Source of the DNA: Phytohabitans sp036906915
Lineage (GTDB): Bacteria; Actinomycetota; Actinomycetes; Mycobacteriales; Micromonosporaceae
Assembly (NCBI RefSeq): GCF_036906915.1
Contig: NZ_JBAKHX010000003.1
Span: 124,001-188,000, forward strand
Length of the DNA: 64,000 nt
Direction: 5' to 3'
Shown here: positions 43,715 through 51,035 of the stretch, one piece after another
How positions within the stretch are numbered: the first letter of the stretch is position 1
How the letters are laid out: each line of letters starts with the position of its first letter
The notes under the pieces: model-generated
The model's database searches: none
The model's input: the letters and a program-made list of their open reading frames with translations, nothing else
What the model was told of the DNA's origin: nothing
Program-made: the position numbers and the translations under genes

Positions 43715-44664
43715 ATGATGAGGATTTTCGGGGCGACGACCTGGTACGCCGTGCCGCGGTCGTGATGGACCCGACGTACGGCCGGCCGGTGCCGGCGCCG
43801 CGCCGCAACGCCGCCGAGCTGATCCAGATGGCACACCGGCAGCGCCGCGCCACCGTCGCGCGCCGGGTGACATGGGTGGTCATACCTGTACTGCTCGCCG
43901 TCGCCGCCGCCATCGGGCTGGCCACTGGCGCTCCGCCGGAGCCGCCGGCCGCGGCACCGAGCACCTCCGCCGCGCCGTCCCCCTCGCCGCTCGCGGTGGC
44001 CGACCAGGCCGAGGCGGTGCCGGCACGCGCGCCGCTGACCGTCTTGCAGGGCAAGGTCGGCGATGGGGCCGACCTGCGCGTCGCCGGCCGGTACACGTTC
44101 GTCCACACACGCACCTGGGCGTCCGACACCACGGGCCTGTCCACCGCCGTCAACCGGGACGAGAAGCTGTGGTGGACGCCCGACCGGGCCGGCCGCCACC
44201 TCGTCATCGACCTGACGGCGGCGCCGGCCCGGGAAGAGGTCACCGAGTACAAGCAGGGGCAGCTCGCGGTGCCGGTACCCGACCCGTCGGCCGAGCCGGC
44301 CATCCTCGCCAGCCAGCTCGCCGAGCATCAGCCCTTCGACGCCGGCCCGCACGCGGCCCTGCGTGCGGTCGTCGACCTGTACCGTTACCACGCCCTCGAC
44401 GTGGCGCATCGGGCCGCCGCGCTGCGCGTCCTCGCCGACACCGACGGGCTCACCTACCTTGGCGAGACCGTCGACCGCGCCGGGCGGCCGGGCGTGGCGG
44501 TGGCCGCCGACAGCGAGGCCGGCGCGGTACGCGAGGTAGCCGTGTTCGACCCGGAGACCGGCACTCTGCTGAGCTACGAGCGCCTGGACCGGTCGGCCGA
44601 CGAGACCAGGCTCACCGACTTCGTCGTGTTCCTCGCCGCCGGGCATACCGATCACGCGGCGTGA
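43711..44664 (+). CDS. CU044_5270-family membrane protein, probable regulator of the adjacent sigma factor
   Basis: 317 residues: cytoplasmic N-terminus (~1-50) with helical content, one membrane segment (~53-72), a Pro/Ala/Ser linker, and an extracytoplasmic beta-rich domain with FVHTRTW, EKLWWTPDRAG, DGLTYLGETVDRAGRPGVAVA. This is the layout of CU044_5270 family proteins found after ECF sigma genes. ATG 43711 overlaps the sigma stop, giving coupled expression. It is probably an anti-sigma factor that senses the envelope, though it lacks a zinc-binding HxxxCxxC motif. Confidence 0.85.
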   Translation: MNDEDFRGDDLVRRAAVVMDPTYGRPVPAPRRNAAELIQMAHRQRRATVARRVTWVVIPVLLAVAAAIGLATGAPPEPPAAAPSTSAAPSPSPLAVADQAEAVPARAPLTVLQGKVGDGADLRVAGRYTFVHTRTWASDTTGLSTAVNRDEKLWWTPDRAGRHLVIDLTAAPAREEVTEYKQGQLAVPVPDPSAEPAILASQLAEHQPFDAGPHAALRAVVDLYRYHALDVAHRAAALRVLADTDGLTYLGETVDRAGRPGVAVAADSEAGAVREVAVFDPETGTLLSYERLDRSADETRLTDFVVFLAAGHTDHAA

Positions 44665-44761
44665 CTCAGGGGCGATCTCATACTTTGGTCGTAGGCGCCC
44701 AGGCGACAATTACGCTCCTGGTAGGTCGCGGGCGCGTGGTCCGCTTCCTAGGCTCCTTGTC

Positions 44762-45166
44762 ATGGGGGAACAGTTACACACCGAAGTCACGGTGGGCGCA
44801 CGGGGGATCGATGTGCGTGTCACCGGCGAGATAGACATCGCGAACGTCGACGAGTTCCGCGCCCAGCTCTGGGCGCTGCCGGCCGCGCCGGTGCCGATCC
44901 GGCTTGATCTGCGCGATGTGGGCTTCCTGTCCGCCGCGGCGGTTCGCACGCTGGTGGCGGTGCACCTGCGGGTCCGGGCGCGCGGCGGTCAGCTCGTGCT
45001 CTGCGACCCCAACCCGGTGGTGCGCCGCACCCTGCGTGCCACGAGGGTCAACAGGGTCATCCCGATCGTCGGCGGTACGGCGGTGGGTGCGGGCGCGCCT
45101 TCGGAAGCGGTACGCCGCCCCTGGCCGACCACGCCACTTCACCGCCGCGTCCCCGCCCACCACTAG
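44762..45166 (+). CDS. STAS-domain anti-sigma factor antagonist
   Basis: 134 residues. The STAS core includes VRVTGEIDIANVDEFRAQL and IRLDLRDVGFLSAAAVRTL; the Ser in FLSAAA sits at the phosphorylation site of SpoIIAA-like proteins. A ~30-residue basic, Pro-rich tail follows the domain. ATG 44762. The cognate kinase/anti-sigma factor is not in the window. Unlinked in function to the ECF pair upstream as far as I can see. Confidence 0.88.
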   Translation: MGEQLHTEVTVGARGIDVRVTGEIDIANVDEFRAQLWALPAAPVPIRLDLRDVGFLSAAAVRTLVAVHLRVRARGGQLVLCDPNPVVRRTLRATRVNRVIPIVGGTAVGAGAPSEAVRRPWPTTPLHRRVPAHH

Positions 45167-45234
45167 CACGCCACGCCACGGCGCCGCCGCGCGCCACGTG
45201 CCGTGGTCGGGCCACCGCACGCACCCCTTTCCGC

Positions 45235-45266
45235 CGATCAAGGGCAAACGCGTTTGGCCTTGATCG
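45235..45266. repeat. Palindromic dispersed repeat, copy C (short form)
   Basis: A 16-base arm CGATCAAGGGCAAACG directly abuts its complement at 45251-45266 with one mismatch. Compared with copies A, B, D and E it lacks the inner arm bases (CACGTGG/CCACGTG) and the 13-nt loop, so it looks like an internal-deletion form. Confidence 0.88.
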
Positions 45267-45323
45267 ACGGGAGGGACATCGACGGGAAGGGCGGAGCGGG
45301 GCGCGCCTGCCTGTACAGACGAG

Positions 45324-45476
45324 GCGGGGGTGCATCCCCCCGGGAATGCACCCCCGCGTTCCTCCCCCCACCCCGCCGGGGAGGTGTGGCGCGACCGGCC
45401 CCCTGTTGGTCGCGCCCCCAGCAGGGTCTGGTTTAGAGGAGCCCCGGCGCGTCCGGGTGATACCCCGAGTTTTTTT
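45324..45476 (+). promoter_or_regulatory. Structured leader or attenuator before the sigma-protease operon
   Basis: Several hairpins: a perfect 12-bp stem (45324-45335 with 45346-45357), a second stem CCTCCCC/GGGGAGG (45361-45384 region), and a perfect 9-bp stem (45388-45396 with 45408-45416). CCCTGTTGG (45401-45409) can instead pair with CCAGCAGGG (45418-45426), which excludes the third stem. A run of seven T follows at 45470-45476. The first hairpin could also terminate the STAS gene. The gap 45167-45602 has no gene apart from this and repeat copy C. Confidence 0.45.
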
Positions 45477-45602
45477 CGCCACATCCGGTATCAGGGCGCG
45501 CCTGGCCGGTCTCCTCTCGGGTGTGCGCGCGCACTGCGCCCACCGGGCCGCTGCCTCGCACACCTACGATGGCGGGCAGTCTGTGACCTGGGGAGGAGGG
45601 TC

Positions 45603-46211
45603 ATGACATCGACGGCCTCTGGCGACACCGGGGTCACGGTGCCTTCGTGGGAGCTGGCAGCCCGCGAGTTCGCCGCGTGGCGAGCCGGTGACCCGGACGC
45701 CCTCGACCGTCTCGTGCGCGTGCTGACCCCCGTGCTGTGGCACGTGGTCCGGGCGTATGGGCTGGATCGAGAGTCAGCCGAAGACGTCGTGCAAACGACG
45801 TGGCTCGCACTGGTGCGCAATGTGGAGTCGGTGCGCGACCCGCAGGCCGTGATGCGTTGGGCCACCACGACCGCGCGCCGCGAGGCGTGGCGGATGTCCC
45901 GGGCCGGCAAGCGCGAAGACGCCGCCGAGCCGGAGACGCTCGACACCGCGATGCCGCCCGTCGACGGGCCTGACGCGGCAGTGCTCGCGGCCGATACCGC
46001 CCGCATGTTGTGGCAGCACTTCGCGGCGTTGCCGGAGCGCTGCCGGCGGCTGCTCCGTGTGATCGCATTCGACGACCGGCCCGACTACGCGACGCTCTCC
46101 GCCGAGCTTGGCGTACCTGTGGGCAGCATCGGGCCGACCCGAGGGCGCTGCCTCGACAAGCTGCGCGGCCGGCTGGCCGCCGACCCTGATTGGAGTGGGC
46201 GGCGTGACTGA
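45603..46211 (+). CDS. ECF-type sigma factor heading the CHAT/subtilase operon
   Basis: 202 residues. Region 2 reads AWRAGDPDALDRLVRVLTPVLWHVVRAYGLDRESAEDVVQTTWLALVRN with the well-kept core-binding segment; region 4 reads ALPERCRRLLRVIAFDDRPDYATLSAELGVPVGSIGPTRGRCLDKLR. ATG 45603 sits behind a strong GGGGAGGAGGG. The frame is open upstream but runs through the structured leader. The stop overlaps the next gene by eight bases. No zinc-type anti-sigma factor is adjacent, so its control must come from elsewhere, perhaps the downstream proteins. Confidence 0.93.
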   Translation: MTSTASGDTGVTVPSWELAAREFAAWRAGDPDALDRLVRVLTPVLWHVVRAYGLDRESAEDVVQTTWLALVRNVESVRDPQAVMRWATTTARREAWRMSRAGKREDAAEPETLDTAMPPVDGPDAAVLAADTARMLWQHFAALPERCRRLLRVIAFDDRPDYATLSAELGVPVGSIGPTRGRCLDKLRGRLAADPDWSGRRD

Positions 46212-46662
46212 TGACGTGACCCTGATGCGGGCGGTCCACGACATGTGGGAAGCTCTCGACCCCGTGCCGGTCGACCTGGCCGACCGGGTGCTTTTCACGC
46301 TCGCTCTGGAAGACGTGGAGTTCGAGTTGATGCGGCTACAGGAGAGCCTGGCGCCGGTCGGTGCGCGTGGGCCGGAGACGGCCGCGACGATGACGTTCGC
46401 CGCCGAGAGCCTCACCGTCATGGTGACCGTCTCGGACGCGGGCCCCAGGCAGCGCCGCATCGACGGCTGGATCGCGCCCGGTGCCGCCCTGCGCGTCGAG
46501 CTGCGCACCGCCCGCGGCGTACAGGAGACCGTGGCCGACGCCGACGGCCGGTTCGCGTTCGCCGCACTGCCGACGGGCCTCATGCAGATCATGATCCATC
46601 CGACCGCGGGGGCGGCTGTGCCCCTGCACCGCTCGGTTGCCACCCCTCCGGTTCAACTGTGA
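46204..46662 (+). CDS. 152-residue protein between sigma factor and subtilase, carboxypeptidase-regulatory-like fold
   Basis: Unknown family. Residues ~1-55 are helical and acidic (VTLMRAVHDMWEALDPVPVDLADRVLFTLALEDVEFELMRL). From ~60 the sequence is beta-rich, and RVELRTARGVQETVADADGRFAFAALPTG resembles carboxypeptidase-regulatory-like or transthyretin-like sandwiches. No membrane segment or signal peptide. GTG 46204 overlaps the sigma stop (GTGACTGA), so it is made with the sigma factor. Its place suggests a sigma-binding restraint or a protease substrate (inference). Confidence 0.75.
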   Translation: MTDDVTLMRAVHDMWEALDPVPVDLADRVLFTLALEDVEFELMRLQESLAPVGARGPETAATMTFAAESLTVMVTVSDAGPRQRRIDGWIAPGAALRVELRTARGVQETVADADGRFAFAALPTGLMQIMIHPTAGAAVPLHRSVATPPVQL

Positions 46663-46678
46663 TCCTTTGGAGTCATTC

Positions 46679-48211
46679 GTGGTCAACGAACCCCTTTCTG
46701 CCACAGAGCTCGCCCGGCACGGTGCGCGCGAGCTGAAACCGGACGCCGGCGCGCCGGCTGGATGGCCGCCCAACCCGACCGTCTACGTGGCCAACCGGCT
46801 GCTCGCACGGGAGTCGGCGTGCGACGGGTCGCGGGACGCGCTCGACGAGGTCGCCGACGATCTGGGCCTGCGCATCGAAGACCTACCCGCCTCGCGGCCC
46901 TGCGTGTCCCGCAAACTGGCTGGCCGGCAGATGACGATCGTGGCGGCGAGCGAGGGGCCGGCGAGCCCCGACGCCTGGGAGGTCCTGCGGGCGGCCCGGG
47001 AGCGGCACGGCGCGGAGCGACTGCGCGGCATCGGACTTGACCATCTGGTGTTCGCGACGACGGCCACGATGCAGCCGTTGCCGTACCACTCGTCGCATCC
47101 GTACCACTCATCTCACCCGTACCATTCCTCACATCCGTACCATTCATCCCACCCGTATGGCGGCGGTGACCAACCGGTCTCGCTGCTACTTCCACCGCCC
47201 CGGCGCCAGCCGACGCTCGGCTTCCGGCGGCCCGTGGTCGCGGTCCTCGACACCGGCTGTGGCCAGCATCCATGGCTGAGCGAGGGTGTGGTCCGTGACC
47301 TCACGATCACCGACGCCTCGGGCACGACCACCGTCGGCTTCCCCACGCCCGACCCCGAGACCGACGGCGACCTGACCGGCGGGCTCGACGGCATCCGCGA
47401 CGAGTTGTCCGGGCACGGCACGTTCATCTGCGGGTTGGTGCGGCAGACGTGCCCTGACGCCGACATCCTCTCGGTGCGGGTGGTGCGCTCAGACGGGTTC
47501 ATCTGGGAGTCGCAGCTCGTCGAGACGCTGGGGCAGGTATACGAGCTGGCCCGCAGGCACGCGGCCGGCGAGCCGGGCGGCTACCCGATCGACGTGGTCT
47601 CGCTGTCGCTCGGCTACTACCACGAGTCCCCGCAGGATGCCGAGTTCGACTCTGTGCTGTACGAGCTGCTACAGCGGCTCGGCCGGCTGGGTGTGGCCGT
47701 GGTGGCCTCCGCCGGCAACAACGGCACCGACCAGCACATGTTCCCGGCGGCGTTCACACCCAACGACAAGGGTCCGATCTTCGCCTGCGACGACGACTGC
47801 GTCCAGGTGATCAGCGTCGGTGCGCTCAACCCGGACAGCACGGTTGCCATGTTCAGCAACGGCGGGCCGTGGGTGCGGGTCTGGGAGCGCGGTGCGGCCG
47901 TGGTCAGCACCATGCCGGTCAACTTCGACCATGCCCTGCAGGCGCAGGCGGCCACGCTCGACCCGAGCGGCCTGCGGCGCGCCACGCTCGACCCGGACAA
48001 CTTCACCGGCGGCTTCGCGATCGGCAGCGGCACGTCGTACGCCACGCCGGTGGTGGCCGGAAAGATCGCGCAGCGACTGATCGATCAGGCCGCCGCTGGT
48101 GGGATCACCATGGACGCGACCGGCGACCTTGCTGTCCAGCGTGGACGGTCCGTAGTCGACGAGACGCTGCGCGTGCACGACGAGTGGCTGGCCGACCAAC
48201 TACGGCACTGA
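46679..48211 (+). CDS. Intracellular S8 subtilase with His-rich YHSSHP repeat linker
   Basis: 510 residues with the complete triad: Asp191 (VLDTGCG), His246 (SGHGTF), Ser453 (GTSYATP), and the oxyanion Asn in ASAGNNGTD. Residues 1-135 are a non-catalytic N-terminal domain, and 136-159 are four YHSSHP units. No signal peptide or membrane segment is visible, so it acts in the cytoplasm, unlike most subtilases. GTG 46679 has GGAG (46669-46672) six bases upstream and lies 16 bases after the preceding stop. Operon partner of an ECF sigma factor and a CHAT protease. Confidence 0.93.
   Translation: MVNEPLSATELARHGARELKPDAGAPAGWPPNPTVYVANRLLARESACDGSRDALDEVADDLGLRIEDLPASRPCVSRKLAGRQMTIVAASEGPASPDAWEVLRAARERHGAERLRGIGLDHLVFATTATMQPLPYHSSHPYHSSHPYHSSHPYHSSHPYGGGDQPVSLLLPPPRRQPTLGFRRPVVAVLDTGCGQHPWLSEGVVRDLTITDASGTTTVGFPTPDPETDGDLTGGLDGIRDELSGHGTFICGLVRQTCPDADILSVRVVRSDGFIWESQLVETLGQVYELARRHAAGEPGGYPIDVVSLSLGYYHESPQDAEFDSVLYELLQRLGRLGVAVVASAGNNGTDQHMFPAAFTPNDKGPIFACDDDCVQVISVGALNPDSTVAMFSNGGPWVRVWERGAAVVSTMPVNFDHALQAQAATLDPSGLRRATLDPDNFTGGFAIGSGTSYATPVVAGKIAQRLIDQAAAGGITMDATGDLAVQRGRSVVDETLRVHDEWLADQLRH
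47084..47155 (+). repeat. Coding repeat, 4 x 18 bp (YHSSHP)
   Basis: Four units encode Tyr-His-Ser-Ser-His-Pro without change, yet their codons differ: Ser pairs are TCG-TCG, TCA-TCT, TCC-TCA and TCA-TCC, and His alternates CAT and CAC. Protein sequence is therefore kept while DNA has diverged. It lies just before the subtilase catalytic domain. Confidence 0.93.
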
Positions 48212-48244
48212 AAATCCTGGCAGGCACCGTGCCATGATTTGGGC

Positions 48245-50770
48245 GTGTCAGCCGACGCCAGCCATCGCGCGCCCTCAGCCGCCGAGCTGCACCGGCAGGC
48301 CCTCCGCGAGACCGAACGCGGGCGGCACGCCGCTGCTCGGCGGCTGTTGCGGTCCGCGCTGCGACGGCGGCCCGACCCGGTGGTCCGCGCGCACATCCTG
48401 ATCACCCTGGCCTATCAGGAGGCGGAGCAGCGCAGCCTGGCCGCTGGGCTCGCGATGCTCGACGAAGTCGACGCGGTGCCGGAGCTGCCGCCACACGTCG
48501 GCGGCCTCGCCGCCGGGCAGCGCGGCCTGATCTGCATGCGCGCTGGCAAGCCAGCGGAGGCGCTGGCCGCGTACGACGCGGCGCTCCGGTTGCTCGACGA
48601 GTCGGTACCGCAGGAGCTGTGCCGACCACTGCTCAATCGGGGCATCCTGCACATGCAGATGGGCACGCTCCGGCTGGCACGTGCCGACTTCGCCCGATGC
48701 GCCGAGATCGCCCGCCGGCATGGCCTCACCATCATCGGAGCGAAGGCGTCGCACAACCTCGGTTACCTGTTGTTGCTGTCCGGCGCGCTGCCCCAAGCAC
48801 TGCGCGAGATGGACGCGGTCGCCTCCGCGCTCAGCAGCCAGTCCCCGACATACGCGGCCGTCTACCACGTCGACCGCGCCCAGGTACTGCTCGCGGCCGG
48901 GCTGTGGCGCGAGGCGGACGACGACCTGGGCCGGGCGGCGGAGCTCTTCCAAGCTGGGCGTATCCGGCAGGACCAGGCCGAGGCGGAGTTGGCGCGCGCG
49001 CAGGTCGCGCTACTCGAAGAGCGGTTCGCTGACGCGCGCCACCTCGCTGGGCGGGCGCAGCGGCGGTTCGCCAACCGGGGCGCCGACGCGTGGGCGCTGC
49101 TTGCCCAGCAGGTCGCGCTCGCCGCGGCGGTCGGTGAAGGGCGCGGGGTGCCGGCAGCCGCCGCCGAAGCGGCCAGGGTCGCCGCCGCGCTCGCCGCCGC
49201 CGGGCTCGGGGATGACGCGCGGCGAGCCACTCTCACCGGTGTTGCGGCGCTACTGTCCACAGGGGACTTCGCCGCCGCGCGCGAGGCGGTCGGCGACGCG
49301 ATCCAGTTGCGCCGCAGCGACCCCATCGCCACCCGGTTGCAGGCCCGATCGGTGCGGGCCATGCTGGCCGAGGCCGGCGGGCGGCCTCGGTTGGTCGAGG
49401 CGGAGCTGCGCGCCGCCCTTGGCGACCTGCACCGGTACCAGGCGTCGTTCGGCAGCCTTGACCTGCAGACAGCGGTCAGCGGGCACGGCCGCCGGCTCGC
49501 CGCGCTCGGACTGGCGCGGGCGCTCGCCAGTGGACGGCCCGCGACGGTCTTCGGCTGGGCGGAACGGGCCCGCGCCCTGTCGACGCGCCTGCCGCCGGTG
49601 GTGCCGCCGGCCGACCCGGAGGCGGCCCAACTCCTGGAGGAACTGCGGCACGCGCGGGTCGAGCTGCGCATGCAGGTGCTCGCCGGCCAGCCGGCCCGCT
49701 CCCTGTACGCCCGGTGTGCCCGGCTGGAGCGGCTGATCCGGCAGCGCTCCTGGTACGTGTCTGGCCCCGGGCAGACGATCGCGCCGGCACCGCTCGGCCG
49801 GCTTCAGGACCGGCTGGCGGCCGCCGACGCCACGTACGTCGCGCACCTGCTCTCCGGCGGCCGGCTCTACGCACTCGTCGCCGGCCCACGGCGCCGCACC
49901 GTCCTCGACCTGGGTCAGGCGGAGCGCGCCATCGAGCTGCACCGCCGCCTGCGCGCCGACCTCGACGCGCTCGCCACCATCAACCTGCCCGAAGTCGTGC
50001 GCGCCACGGTGCGCGCGGCCAGCCGCACGTCGCTGCGAGGGCTCGACGAGCTGCTGTGGCAACCGGTACGCCGGTATCTGGCCGATGGTCCACTGCTTCT
50101 CGCGCCGGCGGCCGGGCTGGTCGCAGTACCGTGGACGCTCCTGCCGACCCTGCGCGGGCGCCCGGTAGCGGTCGTCGGCTCGGCCACCGCCTGGCTCGCG
50201 GCCCGCGACCGGGCCACACTGCCCGAACACCCCGTGGTGGGCCTTGCCGTCGGGCCGCGCGTCGCGCGCGGCGCGGAAGAGGCCAGGCTCGTCGGCGCGG
50301 TGTGGTCGGACGCCCCCGCTCCGCCCGGGTCCACCACGTCAGAGGTACGGGACACCGCCCTCGCCTCGGACGTGCTGCACGTGGCCGCGCACGGCGTTCA
50401 CGAGCCGGACAACCCGCTCTTCTCCCACCTCGAGCTTGCCGACGGCCCGCTCTTCGGTCACGAGCTGCACCAACTCCCGAGCCTGCCGGCGCACGTGGTG
50501 CTGTCGGCGTGCGAGCTGGGGCTTGCTCGGGCCCGCCCCGGCGAGGAGACGCTCGGCATGACCGCTGCTCTGCTGCACGGCGGTGCCGGCAGTGTGGTCG
50601 CTGGGGTGGCCCGGATCGCTGATTCGGTCGCCTACCAGGTGGGGCCGGCCCACCACGTGGCGTTGCGTGACGGCAGCTCACCGGCGGCCGCGCTGGCCGT
50701 CGCGATCGAGACCGCGGCGAAGACCGAGGAGGACCCGGCGCCGCTGGTCTGCTTCGGTGCTGGCTGGTGA
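48245..50770 (+). CDS. TPR-CHAT caspase-like protease
   Basis: 841 residues. The first ~450 are TPR-like helical repeats (LLNRGILHMQMGTLRLARADFARCAEIA, ASHNLGYLLLLSGALPQALREMDAVA). A linker region leads to a CHAT domain from ~540, with His716 in VAAHGVHEPDNPLFSHLEL and Cys756 in VLSACELGLARARPGEETLGM, the caspase-type dyad, both intact. GTG 48245 is preferred over TTG 48239; no strong ribosome site is seen. It starts 33 bases after the subtilase stop on the same strand. CHAT proteases usually cut a specific partner after a signal is sensed by the repeat domain. Confidence 0.93.
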   Translation: MSADASHRAPSAAELHRQALRETERGRHAAARRLLRSALRRRPDPVVRAHILITLAYQEAEQRSLAAGLAMLDEVDAVPELPPHVGGLAAGQRGLICMRAGKPAEALAAYDAALRLLDESVPQELCRPLLNRGILHMQMGTLRLARADFARCAEIARRHGLTIIGAKASHNLGYLLLLSGALPQALREMDAVASALSSQSPTYAAVYHVDRAQVLLAAGLWREADDDLGRAAELFQAGRIRQDQAEAELARAQVALLEERFADARHLAGRAQRRFANRGADAWALLAQQVALAAAVGEGRGVPAAAAEAARVAAALAAAGLGDDARRATLTGVAALLSTGDFAAAREAVGDAIQLRRSDPIATRLQARSVRAMLAEAGGRPRLVEAELRAALGDLHRYQASFGSLDLQTAVSGHGRRLAALGLARALASGRPATVFGWAERARALSTRLPPVVPPADPEAAQLLEELRHARVELRMQVLAGQPARSLYARCARLERLIRQRSWYVSGPGQTIAPAPLGRLQDRLAAADATYVAHLLSGGRLYALVAGPRRRTVLDLGQAERAIELHRRLRADLDALATINLPEVVRATVRAASRTSLRGLDELLWQPVRRYLADGPLLLAPAAGLVAVPWTLLPTLRGRPVAVVGSATAWLAARDRATLPEHPVVGLAVGPRVARGAEEARLVGAVWSDAPAPPGSTTSEVRDTALASDVLHVAAHGVHEPDNPLFSHLELADGPLFGHELHQLPSLPAHVVLSACELGLARARPGEETLGMTAALLHGGAGSVVAGVARIADSVAYQVGPAHHVALRDGSSPAAALAVAIETAAKTEEDPAPLVCFGAGW

Positions 50771-50848
50771 AGTTCGCTCATGACAGGTAAGAGAACGCAG
50801 GCGCTTATCCGATACATCTCGCGTCGGACATCAGGTAGCGTTGCGCGC

Positions 50849-50950
50849 ATGGCACACGCCCTGATCAACGGAGCCCTCGCCGCCGGTGCGGCCGCGTGGG
50901 GTCTTTCCGTGGTGACCAGGCTGCGGCCGGGGCTGCTGGCCCTGGTCTGA
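50849..50950 (+). CDS. 33-codon leader peptide with RLR motif, candidate macrolide sensor for the erm gene
   Basis: ATG 50849 to TGA 50948-50950 encodes a short hydrophobic peptide with the segment VVTRLRPGLL. Arg24-Leu25-Arg26 is the R/K-x-R/K pattern that stalls ribosomes carrying macrolides in known erm leaders (ErmDL group). It ends 85 bases before the methyltransferase start. TAGCGT at 50836-50841 could be a -10 element placing the transcript start at the ATG. Too short to be certain that it is translated. Confidence 0.6.
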   Translation: MAHALINGALAAGAAAWGLSVVTRLRPGLLALV

Positions 50951-50960
50951 TCTTCGCCAC

Positions 50961-51026
50961 CCTCTACCCGCGCGCGTCCGCCCGGGGCCATTCCGCTTGT
51001 TCGCGTTGGCCCTTGCCTGGGAGAGG
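50961..51026 (+). promoter_or_regulatory. Candidate sequestering stem for the erm ribosome site
   Basis: CCTCTACCC at 50961-50969, ten bases after the leader ORF, is complementary to the erm ribosome site GGGAGAGG at 51019-51026 with one bulged A. Pairing would hide the site, as in translational attenuators. The competing structure that would free it was not worked out. Confidence 0.4.
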
Positions 51027-51035
51027 ACGCCCACT

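Noticed and set aside
45330..45602. N-terminal extension of the operon's sigma factor
   Set aside because: The frame is open, but it runs through hairpins and low-complexity Pro/Arg sequence; ATG 45603 has a strong ribosome site and gives the usual sigma length.
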